Source of the DNA: Annona cherimola
Taxonomy: Eukaryota > Streptophyta > Magnoliopsida > Magnoliales > Annonaceae
Length of the DNA stretch: 64,000 nt
Direction: 5' to 3'
Assembly: GCA_030490835.1 (NCBI GenBank)
Contig: CM059975.1
Coordinates: forward strand, 28,366,133-28,430,132
The translations under genes and the position numbers were made by a program. This document shows, piece by piece, positions 35,301-47,161 of the stretch. The notes beneath the pieces were generated by a model. The model saw nothing but the letters and a program-made list of their open reading frames with translations. It ran no database searches and had not been told where the DNA came from. Numbering within the stretch: position 1 is the stretch's first letter; each line of letters starts with the position of its first letter.

Positions 35301-38300
35301 TCCTTTTCGCTTGTAGATATTGCATTGAACATGGGTGCGTTTTAAGCTGTGGCTACATTGTTTTTCTAGAGAAAGGGGCTTTCTTTAATTTTGAAAATTT
35401 AAAGGCTTTCCCTCAAGTTTGGAAACCTGTGGAAGGTGGCAATGATGAGGACAAACAGCAATCATGTATGCTTTCAATATAGTGGTTTAGGCAAAATGAG
35501 ATGGTGTTGTTGATTGCTGGTTGGTAATAATTAGAAATGGAGAAAATGGTTACTGCATTATGTGTCAATCAGAAAGAAAGATTGTGTGATACCAAATTGT
35601 TGTGGAATAAGAAAAACTCGGATGATGGTTAAATTGATTCTTTTAAAATGAAATGAGGAGAAGATTTTAGCAGAAAGTGATACATCTGCTTAATTAAGAA
35701 CGAGATAATTATTTAGAAATTAGAATAGAAAAAGGGAATGAGTTGAGAAGAGAAGGGAAGAGTGGAAGAACTTGAGAAGAAGAAGATAGAAAAGGTAATA
35801 CTTAAACTTAACTGAACTGTTTCAACTTTAATGCATATTAAGATACTTTCACAAAATTGATATGCAGAAGAAAACCCTAATTTAAATTCAGGTGAATAAA
35901 AAATCTAAATAAATTGTAAACAACAATGCAGATCATCAATCAAGTTGTCCTATATTTGATCATTTGATGCTATGCCAATCCCAAACCAATATCATATAAT
36001 TCAAATTATGTTGAAAATAAATTAAATTCTAATGACCATTATATGCTCAGGTTATTTTTTGTACCATGTTTAGGAATAAATATTTTATCTAAGGATAAGA
36101 AATTCAATAAATACAACTTCACTTACACAGCTATAAACAAATTGCACACTTAACCATATAACTGTTTGCTTTTCAGGGATGTAAACAATTTTCTGTTGAA
36201 GAAAGCTTCCATTAATTTAAAAAATAATGCAATTTGACTTGACTTTTACTTCTCCTTTATTGTGCACATTATGTTTTAAAGAAAACTTTTTTTAATTTGT
36301 ATTTTATGCAGGTATTATGAAGGGCAATTGACTAACTTCAATGAAGTAGAAGCTGAAAACATCGAAAAGCAGACCCCTGTTAAAGTTACAGAAGCCGCTG
36401 AGAAGGTTTGTTTCCAACTCTTTTCAATGAACTGACATTGATGCAGAACGTGGTGAGAATGATGTGTACACTAAGATTACTTATTTATAGGATTATTTTA
36501 TTTTAGATTAAAAATGTAATTTTAGTTTGAGTTTTGATGTATGCATCATGTGATCAACTCAATAGATTTACTCAAGAAACGGTTTAGATTATCATTTTAT
36601 TACTCTATTTATGTGAAATTATGGTGAGATTTCATATAATATGTGTAGCATGTAGTAGGGTTTTAAATTATTGGCAAACTGAGGATTTTCTTTTTTCTAT
36701 TATCTTACCATTCTTTACCCTAGATTCATCTATCTTCCATAATCCTTCCTTTTCCTTCTTTCCTATAGTAAGGTTGTACTTTCTTGTTCAAAGCCTTCCT
36801 CTATGTTTTCAAATCTGTGTCCTACATGAATTATTCCAGCTGTGGTTTAAATGAATTTAGATTAATACTGATAGAAAAGAACTCCATAATCATAGCATTT
36901 GGGAAAGACTAGCATGTTAAGTTGTATACTTGCATTGCATGGTAGCCATTGTTTAGTTGTATACTTGTATTGTGTAAAATTTAACGACAAAAGGGAATTA
37001 AAATGGGCTGTATGTAAGAATTTGATTTTGCATATCCCATCCTGGTTGATGAAATCCCTTGTTGCAATTGCCATTTGGAAAAAAAAGAAAATCTCTAGCC
37101 TTTACATCATTCTGGATTTATCTAGAAACTTCATTTTGAATTTGTAAACTTATTGGCTGTAGCAAGCTGATTGTTCTTCTCTGTAATTCTTAACTCTGAA
37201 GGCATTCTTTTCCTGGTCAGTTTGTGTGCACTTTTTTGCTCGATATATTTTGCCTAGTTTATTTTATTTTGGGCACTATAATTGCAGGTTTCCTTGGTAG
37301 AAGAAAATATTATGCCGAGGGCAAACCTTCCTCCATTGCTTGTTCATCTTCGAGAGCGACAACCGGAAAAGCTCCATTACGTTGGTGTCTCATTTGGAAT
37401 GACTCTCCCTCTTTTCAGATTCTGGAGGAACCTTAAGTTTGCTCCTTTCTACATTGGACAGATTCCGGTAACAATATGACCACCTTGTTTCACTTTGATT
37501 GCAGTATGGGAAGTTTATTGTATAAGTTTTGAAATATTCATCGGTGTGTGAATTTTGCTTTTTATCCATCAGAATTCTGTGACAGGGGAGCATAGTTGCA
37601 TGGTCCTAAAACCATTGAATAATGATGATATTGAAGTTGATGGTTCAGGTCGATGGGGATTTTTTACTCCATTCTATGAAGGTGCACAATCTTATCTTTT
37701 TCCTTGGTTATTTCAGTTTTGACCAGACCAGTCTTTCAATTCATGAGGAAATTACATGATATGATTACAGATTTCAGAAGAAGATTTATCCGTCTTCTGG
37801 GCTTTAGCTTCCGGGAAATGAATTGTATGCTTGCAATGAGGTTAGTTTTTCAAATGTCATTTCTTGTGGAGTAAATGCTTCAGCTTGACATGTTTCTACT
37901 GCTGCTGTAGTATCTTGGATCCAAAGAGAGACTTCTCCAGAGGTGAACTTTATGAGTCTGCTGAAAATGGATTTGCGAAGTCCCAAAGGGAATTGCTTTC
38001 ACCATATGATATGAAACGGCTGGAGTCTTATACCAATAACCTGGCAGATTATCATCTGGTACGACATTGGTGGTGCTGAAAATTCTGGCCCTTTTCTGAT
38101 CATTCATTCATGTTACTTGTCATTATCATCATCGCATGCCATTTCCCACCTAAGAAGGATCAGCTGCATGGATTTTGCTACACCATCCGTGACGATCAGT
38201 AATGAAGTTTTCAGTAATCTTTACTATTTCCATATCTTGTTTAATTATTTCCATCCATCTTTTTGGTTATTTTTCTCATTCTCTTACCACCTATTTGAAT

Positions 38301-41166
38301 AAACTCTCCCAACTAGCGCCATTTTAGGCCTAAGTTTAACATAATTAAACCACCTTAGTATTTTCTCATTTTATCACCTATCAGCTTCACTTTTAGATTA
38401 TCTTTAGTTGCTTTATTTCTAATTTTATCTTTTTTTTTTTTTTTTATATCACTCATCCACCTTAACCTTCTCATTTTTGCTATACTCATTTTATGTGTAT
38501 TTTGTTTTTTAACTACCCAACATTCTATCCCATCAGGCATAGCTAGTCTAATCACAATTTTACAAAATCTTTCTTTTAATTTAACTAGAACTTGACAGCC
38601 ACATAAAATTTCTAAGGCACTTTGCCATTTCTTCCATCTTGCTTGGATTCTATTTATGATATCTTTCTCAATTCTCCCATTCTCTTGACCTATTGATCCT
38701 AAATACCGAAAGTGATCTATTGTTAGTATTAATTGATTTTCAATCTTAATTGGTTCCTCATCTAGGTGGTTTCTATTATTAAAGTTTCATTTCATATATT
38801 TATGTTACTTATGATTTAGTGTATTTTGCTGATCATGATTTTCTGAGCTTCTCCTGCGAAGTTGATCTTTTATGACTTTTTCAGTATTGTTAAATGGCTT
38901 TCACAAATTTTATCTGCTGGAATTTATATTTTTGGAAATTTTATCAGTCGAGAAAATTAATCTCTTTTGTTTTCAATTGGGCTTTTCTTCCATATTTTAA
39001 GATACCTATTTTTTGATATGAATATTTTAAGATTTTGAACTAGGCTTTATGGATTGGGTTCATTTTAGGGTTTTGGGGGTATGAATATTTTTTGTTGATG
39101 ACCAAAATTTGTTTCATTGGGTTCGGGATCAGATAACGTGGGTGTTTATTTATTTATTTTTATTTTCAAGTGTTCAACTCAAGCGATTACGAACAAAGCT
39201 TAGATTCATTGTTTATTTTGTGTGCTTTTCTGTTCCTAAATAGGTATTCGTGTGCTTTTCTGCGTTGCTCTGGAGTTTCACTTCCCATTAAACACAGACT
39301 GGGACCACCCAAAAAAAGATGATTAGGAGATTAAAGAAAAGCATCAACATTAATCCAAAATTGAAAATGGCTAATTGAGTTCTTAATACTGGATGAAATT
39401 GTGTTTTGATAAATTAAAGTCACTTCCGTTCACTGTTATTTTGATGGCTATTTGAATTAAATTTTTGAAAAAGGTCTCAACTCAAGGGTCAGCAAAGCGA
39501 CCCAAGTCCAAGGAGGTGCTGTGATGGTAATCTCATGTTTACCACCATTCTTTCTCATAGACACGAGCACACAAGTTGGTCTATCATGTGTTTATCTTTT
39601 CTGACATCTGTTCTCCCTCTTTCTTATGCTTCTTGGAATTGCGTACTTGTTAATTGAAGTTTCAAGCTTTGTTCTTTTGTTCTTTTTCTTTCGAGGTGAT
39701 GGTGGTGAAAGTAACCCAATGTTTCTGCACGTTTAGATATTAGACCTTGTACCTGCCCTTGCTCAGCAGTATTTTCAGGAGAAGCTTCCTGTCACGTTGT
39801 CAAGTGTTCAGCTAGCAATTTTACTCTGCATGGGCTTGCAGAATCAAGATATCACTTATATTGAGGTTAGAATGTTAATGCTCAGTCAAGGAAATGATTA
39901 AGCTGCATGCCGTTATCAATTAATGGTGTATTAACATAACATTATCCTGATGATCACAATATGAATGAGCCAGCAGTCCTTTTATTTATTGAATGTATGT
40001 AACTGGAGACTTTCTCATAGTGGGCTCAAGATCCTTCTGAATTTTGACAGGGCCAGTTGACGATAGATTCAAAGAAGATAGAGAGGCAACAGATACTTTC
40101 CAATTTCATCAAAATCATGAAGAAGTTTTACCAATACCTACACAAAAATGCAGCCAAGGAAATTGAAACAACTCTGCCTCGACTTCGAGAGGTATGTGCA
40201 GAAGGTGCTCTTATTGAGATTGCAAAGCATGTGGAATGAGCTGTCAAGGTAGTGGGAATTTTGCTTGAGCAAAGCATATACTTGTTCACCTCCTGCCAGT
40301 TGACTCCTAGTGGATTATTTAAGACCAGAAAATTTTTTGAGGGCTTCTACCTCACTTAAATTATGTATTTGAAATTTTTATTTGCCAGCCTCTTTCTTTA
40401 TTACCTTTTTGAACTACTGATACTTCCCTGTAACAATATCAAAATCTCTTTCCATTAATTTGGTCATTCTATTACATATTACAGCATCTCGTGAATAGGC
40501 TGTTAAACCGATTCTTGTGCACAACATATGCTGGAAATTCATGATGATTTGGTTCCCTATAATCTACCTCTCAACATTAGATGAGGATTTTGTGTCATGA
40601 CACCCATCTTAAAATCCAATTTCTGTCCACAATCTATAAAATTTTTGGATGAAATGACAATATCAAGGACAAGAAGGATGTTTTCTTCCCAGTTAGTTTC
40701 CAGCCCAACTTTATCACTGATGGATGTGGTTCTTACTGTTTTGATTTCTATCTTATGCCTAGGTTACAATGGAACCTGAGAGTGTATCCCTAGATGATGA
40801 ACTCAATACTGCAGCAAGACAAGTAATGGTGAGTTCTGTTGTTTTTCGTACAGTCCTTTTCTTTATGGAAAGTTTTCATCTGGTGTTAATCCACTTTGTG
40901 AATTTCTGTAGGAGAAAATGAAAGCTGAAACTGAGAGTGCGATGAATCCTGATTTATTTCAACAGTATGCGATTGTGGACAGGGATACTGATTTTGAGAC
41001 TGCCCTGCAGAATGGGAAACTTTCATCAAGTGGCCTTGTTAGTGTTAAGTCTAATAAGACTAAGATGGAGAAACATGGAAATCAAAAGGATGGCCACATT
41101 AAGAGTAAGAAAAAAAGAGGAAACGATGGAAGTGGTTCCATATCTAAGAAAAAAAAGAAATCATAG
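23174..41166 (+). CDS. NAT10: RNA cytidine acetyltransferase (NAT10/Kre33 type), complete, 26 exons
   Basis: Nucleolar ATP-dependent enzyme making N4-acetylcytidine in 18S rRNA and, with an adaptor, tRNA. Exons: 23174-23278, 23389-23480, 24246-24417, 24525-24647, 26216-26389, 26614-26724, 26875-27008, 27099-27192, 28612-28710, 30411-30547, 30640-30737, 31687-31810, 32038-32125, 32228-32327, 32408-32460, 34302-34478, 34565-34602, 36312-36405, 37288-37467, 37573-37681, 37771-37840, 37911-38058, 39737-39865, 40051-40191, 40763-40828, 40912-41166. All junctions are GT-AG with consistent phase, giving 1036 residues plus stop (family about 1025-1030). The start MRKKVDERIRTLIENG matches the family N-terminus. 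Helicase part: Walker A GRGRGKSA (Lys about 289) and Walker B VIDEAAAIPLP (about 386). GNAT part: IVRIAVHPDAMR, then MKYGS where plants usually have a Gly before YGS (residue about 629). The tail is Lys-rich and nucleolar-like. Transposon relics lie only in introns. Confidence 0.95.
23280..23310. repeat. CT/AT microsatellite at the first NAT10 donor site
   Basis: (CT)n followed by (AT)n begins directly after the exon 1 donor GT (23279). The donor itself is GTCTCT, a weak match to the plant consensus. Confidence 0.85.
27803..28195 (+). repeat. Three diverged tandem repeats of about 125 bp in a NAT10 intron
   Basis: The segments starting near 27805, 27930 and 28055 each hold TTCAG(C/A/T)GAC(A/C)TTT, a TTTGATA..GACAT/CGTATT block, and CTTGATGATTCAATGT or a close variant. 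The copies are old and imperfect. They lie in the intron between exons 8 and 9. Confidence 0.65.
28773..29061 (+). repeat. Tandem duplication of about 145 bp in a NAT10 intron
   Basis: 28773-28919 and 28920-29061 share ACTGGAAG(G/A)AGGACAAC, AAAGTGATGGC(A/G)CAACA, TTTGATGTTGTCAATTAT and CAAGTTAG, in the same order. The divergence implies an older duplication. Confidence 0.8.
32494..33009 (+). mobile_element. TRIM retroelement (two short LTRs) in a NAT10 intron
   Basis: Two direct repeats, 32494-32689 and 32816-33009 (about 195 bp), each start TGTAA and end TGTTACA. They enclose 126 bp of non-coding DNA. Perfect 5-bp target duplications GTTTG flank the unit (32489-32493, 33010-33014). Just inside the left repeat is TGGTGTTAAAG, a degenerate initiator-Met tRNA primer site. 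Size and structure are those of terminal-repeat retrotransposons in miniature. It is in the intron between exons 15 and 16. Confidence 0.88.
38270..38790 (-). pseudogene. LINE reverse-transcriptase C-terminal relic in a NAT10 intron
   Basis: Read on the - strand, about 150 residues show the end of a plant LINE ORF2: HFRYLGSIGQENGRIEKDI, NRIQARWKKWQSALEILCG, RLAMPDGIECWVVKKQ, HKMSIAKMRRLRWMSDI, then RWFNYVKLRP. The frame is open for much of its length, but the piece has no upstream catalytic domain, so it is a truncated insertion antisense to NAT10. Confidence 0.82.
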
Positions 41167-42821
41167 ACAATCATGCACTGGCTCTTGGTGGAATGGTAGC
41201 AGCGATTGTTTGAGAAAATAGCAGGCCGAGTAACGACAAGTTTCCTGTGATCATAGCCAATGATCTCCTATGGCTTCGTGGATTGAGACACTTCAAAATT
41301 TTGACAAAACGAAAGGGAAAAACCAGGTTGGGTGAGGTTGGCATTAAGACGACAGGAGAGAACTTGGGAAGGATACCTTGATATACTAGAAGAGGCTACC
41401 CGCAGTTTTGGTTCCTTCAGGGCTTAGGTTTTCTGCATACCTTGTATTTGAGTTAAATTGAATTATGATGTTTTAGTTTTGGTTCCTATTTATTCATTTA
41501 TCAGCATTTATTTTGTTGTGTAATTATCTTAACTATTTTAAACTCAACAGTCTCAAAAAATGCGGGTCAGAATTTCACAAGTGAAAGGAAATTTGCAGTG
41601 CTGGGACTGGGATGCTATGCATGGCTGTGGATGACGACGGTGAAGGACCCAAGAATGGTCCAATTGCCAGTGGTAAAAAAAAAAAAGAATTATCATTAAA
41701 AAATATATAAAGAAATAAAGCAGACAAAAATAGTTGCACACTGGATGTAACTAATAAAAATTCAGTCTGATCATTTAATTAACATCATTGTTTAAGTATG
41801 CAGTTGCGTGTAAATTGTAGAGAAAGTATATTTTATTTTTTTATGGTTATGTGGGCCTTGCCTCAAATGGTCACCATACGAAGTCATTTATTTTTCTTAA
41901 TAAAATTTTGAATATTTTTATTTTTGAAAATCAAATCAATTTAAAAAATCAAAAAATGAAAATGAGTTTACATATCCGTGAAAAAAATCTTAATTTTTTT
42001 TAGCCGCCCTTAAATTTGCTGATTTGTGAACAGCCATATAAGAGTATTGGGGAAGTATGAGATGAGAAATCCTTTCAGTTGAAGTTGTGCACGTGGTGTC
42101 CCCTTCAGTGGGAAAATTGTATGTAAAATGTGAAACCAACTTAGACTCATATTTAATTAAAAGTTTTATACTTATTGTAATCACACAATTTTAATGCATT
42201 TACATTGACTTTTCAATGAAAAGATTTTTGGTCTTTGTTGCCTTTACAATCGGGAAAATGCTTGAATAAGTGAGAATAATGTGTTATGATATGGGTAGAT
42301 TGAGAATAAATGGAAAATATGAAAAGATAAACATGAAAAAAAAAATTTAAGTGCTTAAGATGTAAAATCATAATAAAAGGTGAGTAAGAGAAAGTGGAAA
42401 TGTGCTTTAAATCTCATTCCAACCAATTCTGTAATGAATACAGCTGGTTGAGGTAGATAGTGTAGTTAGTGTTGTAATAAAAGAGAGAAAAATGTTATGA
42501 AGTTGAGGAATTGGCTAATTAATTTGTCATGTCATTAAAAAAGGTACAAAAAGTGTGGGTAATTTTTTTTTTCCTGGTTTTACTTTTTCTCGCTGCCAAA
42601 CCGTGGTTCGGATTAGATTAATCAGGAAAGTAAGTCCAAATGAAGAGCTAGTGATTTGTAATTTCGTAGGATTGAAATGATTTTAAGTAGAGCGCGCGTA
42701 CACTTGCAAAAGAGGGATTCCAAGAGCTGCATCTCTGATGACCAATGGCCCTCCTTCCCTCCCTCTCTATACGATGAAAATCCAAATTTCTCCTGCAGAA
42801 ATCTTTAAATGCTAGGGCCAG
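41167..42821. other. NAT10 3' region and spacer to the PPR gene
   Basis: About the first 350 bp read as 3' untranslated sequence. The rest is AT-rich with no supported frame. A CCAAT motif lies about 80 bp upstream of the PPR start codon. Confidence 0.4.
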
Positions 42822-45545
42822 ATGATTGAAAACAAGACTCTACTCCTGAAATGCTCATTTATTTCGCGTAATTACCTTTCACCCAGGCGCGCTGCCTTGT
42901 CATCTTTTTCCACTTTCAATCATTTGCAGTGCTCGGCTGTTGAGAAGAGCCAAATTCATGGTTTGGATATTGTCTCGTTGAATTATGCAATGTCAAGGTT
43001 TTCAAAAGCTGGAGATTTGGATCATGCGCGTCAGTTATTTGATGGTATGCTGCACAGGGATGCCGTTTCCTGGAATTCAATGATGTCTGCTTATGTGCAA
43101 AGCAGCCAACCAGACGAAGCTCTGGACCTTTTTGTGGAGATGCGGAGGCATGGCTTGAAACCCACCCCCACGTCCTTTTCTGTGGCCTTATCAGCTTGTG
43201 GGAAGCTCTGCAGTTTAAATCATGGGGAGCAGATTCATTGTCTGTCAATAAAAACTCGGTGTTTTAAGAATGGCTTTGTGGGTACTTCTCTCATATCTAT
43301 GTACTCGAAATGCAAGAAGCCTTACCTTCTGAGGCACGTGTTTCATTGCATAGATTATCCCAATCTTGCTGCACACAATGCTTTGATCTCAGGCTTTGTA
43401 GCAAATCGTTGGATAAATGATGCTCACATGGTCTTCAAGAAGATGTCGGCTCACAATGTTATTTCTTGGACTACTTTAATCAGTGGATATATTGAGATTA
43501 AGAAAGTAAGGAATGCTTATGAGTTGTTTTATGCAATGCCAGGAAAGAATTCAGTAACTTGGGCTGTGATGTTAGGAGGCTTTGTTAATGATAAGCAGTT
43601 TGAAAGAGCAATTGAATTTTTCAGCGAAATGAGGCATAGTGGTGTTCAACCTACCGCTGCTAGTGTTGTAAGTGTAATTACTGCTTGTTCAAATTCAAAA
43701 AATATTGAGCAAGGCCAGAAGATTCAAGGATATGTGATAAAAGTAGGATATATTTCTGATGGAGTTATTGAAGCTTCATTGGTTTTCATGTATATTAAAT
43801 GCCTGAATATCGAAGATGCACAGCTAGAATTCAACAAAATGGAGAGTACATTTATAGGATCTTGGAACTGTTTACTACAGGGTTATATTGCTAACAGTCA
43901 GGTTGACAAAGCTAGGAGATTTTTTGATGAGAGGAATGAAAAAAATCTTGTTTCTTGGAATTTAATGATCACTGCATACTTGGGTGGCAGTAGAATTGAT
44001 GAGGCAGTTGAGTTATTCATGAAAATACCTGACCCTTCAATTGAGGCTGTAACTGCATTATTGTCAGCTTATATTGAAAATGGAAAGATAGAAGATGCAA
44101 AAAGGTTGTTCAATGATCTGCCAAAAAGGGATGTGGTGGCATATACCACTCTGATTTCTGGTTATATGAAGGCAGGCTTGTTGGATGATGCCTGGGAGCT
44201 GTTTAATACGATGCCCAATCGGAATGTGGTGACTTACAATGTAATGATATCGGGTTTGGTTCAGCATGGGAAGGTGGTGGAAGCATATCAACTGTTCAAT
44301 GAAGCTCCTGAGCATGATGAAATTTCTTGGAGTGCTATGATAATGGGGCATGCACAGAGTGGGTCTAATGATGAGGTGTTCCTGTTGTTCCGCCAAATGA
44401 TTCTGTCTGATATACGCCCCTGCAAGACAGTCATCAGTAGCATCCTAACCCTCTGTGCTAACTTCTCCATGTTGAATCAAGGGGAACAAATCCATGCTTC
44501 CGCCATCAAAATTGGCTTTGGATCATGCTTGCTGGTGTCAAATTCATTGATTAATATGTATGGTAAATGTGGAAATATGCCAAAAGCTAGGATCATCTTT
44601 GATAAAATTCCCAAGCATGATCAAATAACATGGAACAGTATCATTTATGGATATGCAGTTAATGGTCTCACTGCTGATGCAATCAAAATCTTTGAGGATA
44701 TGAAGACTGTGGGGGTAAAACCTGATCATGTCACATTTCTTGGCATTTTGACAGCCTGTACTCATAGAGGTCTGATAGAACAATCTTGCTCCTACTTCAA
44801 TTCCATGAAATATGATTATGGCATTATCCCAACATTAGCTCATCATGCATGTGTGATAGATCTTCATTGTAGAATGGGTTTAGTCGAAAAGGCTGTAGAG
44901 TTAATTTCCTTGATGCCATTTCAACCTGATTCTGCGATATGGACATCCCTTCTTTGTGGTTGCAAACTGAACAAGAATGTGGAGATAGCTGAACAAGCTG
45001 CTAGGCAGTTATTTGCATTGAATGATAGAGATCCTGTGCCTTACCTTCACCTCATTAGGATGTACTGGTTTGCTGGTAGATTGACGGATATGGAGATTTT
45101 GAGAGAGAAAATGAGTAGGCTTGGTTTGAATAAGCGACCAGGGTGCAGTTGGATTGAAATAAATGGAAAATTTAACTCTTTCTTTGCTGGAGACATGTCC
45201 TTTTCATTGTACACAGAAGTTCGAACAAACTTGTGTAAGATCATCTCTGATATAAGGAAACTAGGTTACATGCCAAATTATTCTCTTGTAATGGAAGATT
45301 TGGAAGACCAAGAAAAGGAGGAGATCCTGATGCAGCACAGTGAGAAGCTAGCTCTTTCTTTTGGGCTTCTTAGGACAGCCCCATTTAAATCCCTACGCAT
45401 TATGAAAAATCTCCGTGTCTGCATGGACTGTCACTCTGCTTTTAAACTGATTTCACTTAGCAGCAAGCGCGAAATCATAATGAGGGATGCTGTTAGATTC
45501 CATCATTTTAAAGGAGGCTCCTGTTCTTGCTCTGATTATTGGTGA
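42822..45545 (+). CDS. PPR protein with E and DYW domains, organellar, 907 residues
   Basis: An intronless PLS-class pentatricopeptide protein, a family that binds organelle transcripts and directs C-to-U editing. The Arg/Ser-rich N-terminus (SFISRNYLSPRRAALSSFST) suggests import into mitochondria or plastids. Arrays of 31-36-residue repeats run from about residue 50 to 730 (VSWNSMMSAYVQ, VISWTTLISGYIE, VVAYTTLISGYMKAG, ITWNSIIYGYAVNG). E and E+ motifs follow (GLNKRPGCSWIEINGK). The C-terminal DYW deaminase domain has HSEK (His about 839), CMDCH (Cys 867 and 870), HHF, CSC and terminal DYW, all the zinc ligands and the glutamate expected of an active deaminase. I cannot assign an Arabidopsis orthologue or editing site. 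The ATG at 42822 opens the frame. Confidence 0.93.
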   Translation: MIENKTLLLKCSFISRNYLSPRRAALSSFSTFNHLQCSAVEKSQIHGLDIVSLNYAMSRFSKAGDLDHARQLFDGMLHRDAVSWNSMMSAYVQSSQPDEALDLFVEMRRHGLKPTPTSFSVALSACGKLCSLNHGEQIHCLSIKTRCFKNGFVGTSLISMYSKCKKPYLLRHVFHCIDYPNLAAHNALISGFVANRWINDAHMVFKKMSAHNVISWTTLISGYIEIKKVRNAYELFYAMPGKNSVTWAVMLGGFVNDKQFERAIEFFSEMRHSGVQPTAASVVSVITACSNSKNIEQGQKIQGYVIKVGYISDGVIEASLVFMYIKCLNIEDAQLEFNKMESTFIGSWNCLLQGYIANSQVDKARRFFDERNEKNLVSWNLMITAYLGGSRIDEAVELFMKIPDPSIEAVTALLSAYIENGKIEDAKRLFNDLPKRDVVAYTTLISGYMKAGLLDDAWELFNTMPNRNVVTYNVMISGLVQHGKVVEAYQLFNEAPEHDEISWSAMIMGHAQSGSNDEVFLLFRQMILSDIRPCKTVISSILTLCANFSMLNQGEQIHASAIKIGFGSCLLVSNSLINMYGKCGNMPKARIIFDKIPKHDQITWNSIIYGYAVNGLTADAIKIFEDMKTVGVKPDHVTFLGILTACTHRGLIEQSCSYFNSMKYDYGIIPTLAHHACVIDLHCRMGLVEKAVELISLMPFQPDSAIWTSLLCGCKLNKNVEIAEQAARQLFALNDRDPVPYLHLIRMYWFAGRLTDMEILREKMSRLGLNKRPGCSWIEINGKFNSFFAGDMSFSLYTEVRTNLCKIISDIRKLGYMPNYSLVMEDLEDQEKEEILMQHSEKLALSFGLLRTAPFKSLRIMKNLRVCMDCHSAFKLISLSSKREIIMRDAVRFHHFKGGSCSCSDYW

Positions 45546-46462
45546 TGATTAAAGCAACAAAACAAGATTTCTTGAGTCTTGGTTCTGGGTTTTCATCAAA
45601 TGCAAGTTATTGGCATTTGAATGGATTCTGTATCAGCTGTTTCATACAGGACAAGTGGAAACCTTTGGGATTTGTGCTTTGTGCTGATGCTGGTGCATAC
45701 TTAGCGTGATTCACGAATTCATTTTCCTTGTTTTCCGAGCATGAGATGGCCAGATATCACCAAAGAAGTTCTCAAAACGAGAACAAGATTTGGTCAAGGA
45801 GAATTAATTCTCGAATCTGGAATGCTTAAAATGTATTGTTTCCCAGTATACAGTTTCAGCATTCAATATTTGAAGTGGACAAGATGATTCATGCACAGCA
45901 ACCGCAGTGCAAGAAACTTGCTGTGTTTATTCTTCAATAGAAACCCTCTCAGTCTATTCATGCCGCTAGTTTCGAAGAAATATCTCAACAACATCTCTTG
46001 CTAGTACACACCCATGCTGCTTGGTCTGCGACTTTGACTGTCAAACTTTGATGCAGCATGTGTGCAGCTCTCTGTATTTACCAAGATATCAGGAAGACGA
46101 GAAACAAATGAAAATCATGAACGATTATCACTGGTTTAATGAGGTAATTTCCATACATCTTAAGTTGAAGTTCTTGGCTCTCCTTCTCTGAATCTCTGTC
46201 GATTTTAGTTGCAAGAATAGTTTTGCTTAAGCTCAGTTGGACATCATGTTAAAATCTGGACTTCGAGTTGGGTATTCAATTCACATAGTTTTTCGTGTTT
46301 AAATTGATTGATATTGCTCTGAATAATAGTACTGCTAATTTCCAATATATATTAAATGTATTCATGGAAATTTGTTATCATTGCATTAAAGGTATTTCAT
46401 GGAACTTTTTTGCAGGATTCTCTAATGCGCTTTTGATCTGCAATACCAAAATCCAAGTGGCC
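45546..46462 (+). other. PPR 3' flank and spacer
   Basis: Unique sequence without a convincing reading frame. The first part is probably the untranslated tail of the PPR gene. Confidence 0.35.
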
Positions 46463-46470
46463 CATTCCAA

Positions 46471-47153
46471 TAGGGGTGCAACTTGGGCCGGGTTGAGCCC
46501 GAGCCCGGCCCCCGAACCCGATTTTGAATGGTGTTGAAACTTGCTTTTTCCTAACCCATACCTAATGAACCTGATTTATAATTATGATAGGGTTAGAGTT
46601 CAAGTGAACCCGTACCTGAAGAATTCGAGCCCAATTTCCCTTTTTATATTTATTATAAAATATAATATATATATATACACTATTTAAACAATATTTCTTT
46701 ATATTCTTCATATTTTATGTTATTATTTCTATATTTGAATACATGTTTGACACATTGTAATTTTATTATAAATAAAGTATATTATTTTCGTTTATATATT
46801 TTTTATTTCTATTATTTACTTTTACACTCATTAATTTTCTTCCTTTATCTTATTTTTTATGGTAATTTTTTCTAAAAATATTCTTTATATTACTATTTTT
46901 TTAAAAAATATGTAGTTTGATTATATATTATTATATTTACTTACATGATTTGTTATTATTATTTATTCATATGAAATTCTAAACTTATCATTTTTAAATA
47001 AAATATAAATTCATCAACATAAATTCCAATCCGAAACTCAACCTGAACCCGATTTTCAAAAATAAGGTTAGGATTACAGTTGATATTTTATAAATAAGGT
47101 TAGGGTTAGGGTCGAGGTGAACCTGAGTTTTATGAGCCCGAGTTGCTCCCCTA
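46471..47153. mobile_element. Non-autonomous hAT-type element
   Basis: The ends TAGGGGTGCAACTTGGGC and GCCCGAGTTGCTCCCCTA are inverted copies with few mismatches. 8-bp flanks CATTCCAA/CATTCCAT (46463-46470, 47154-47161) fit hAT target duplication. Subterminal GAACCCGATTTT blocks also occur at both sides. The 683-bp interior is AT-rich and non-coding. Confidence 0.8.
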
Positions 47154-47161
47154 CATTCCAT

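Noticed and set aside
42916..43248. Frame of 110 residues opposite the PPR gene
   Set aside because: Shadow of the real + strand PPR frame; no independent evidence.
47091..47116. GGTTAGGGTTAGGGTC as a telomere-like tract
   Set aside because: Only two to three imperfect units, lying inside the subterminal part of the hAT-type element; not an interstitial telomere.
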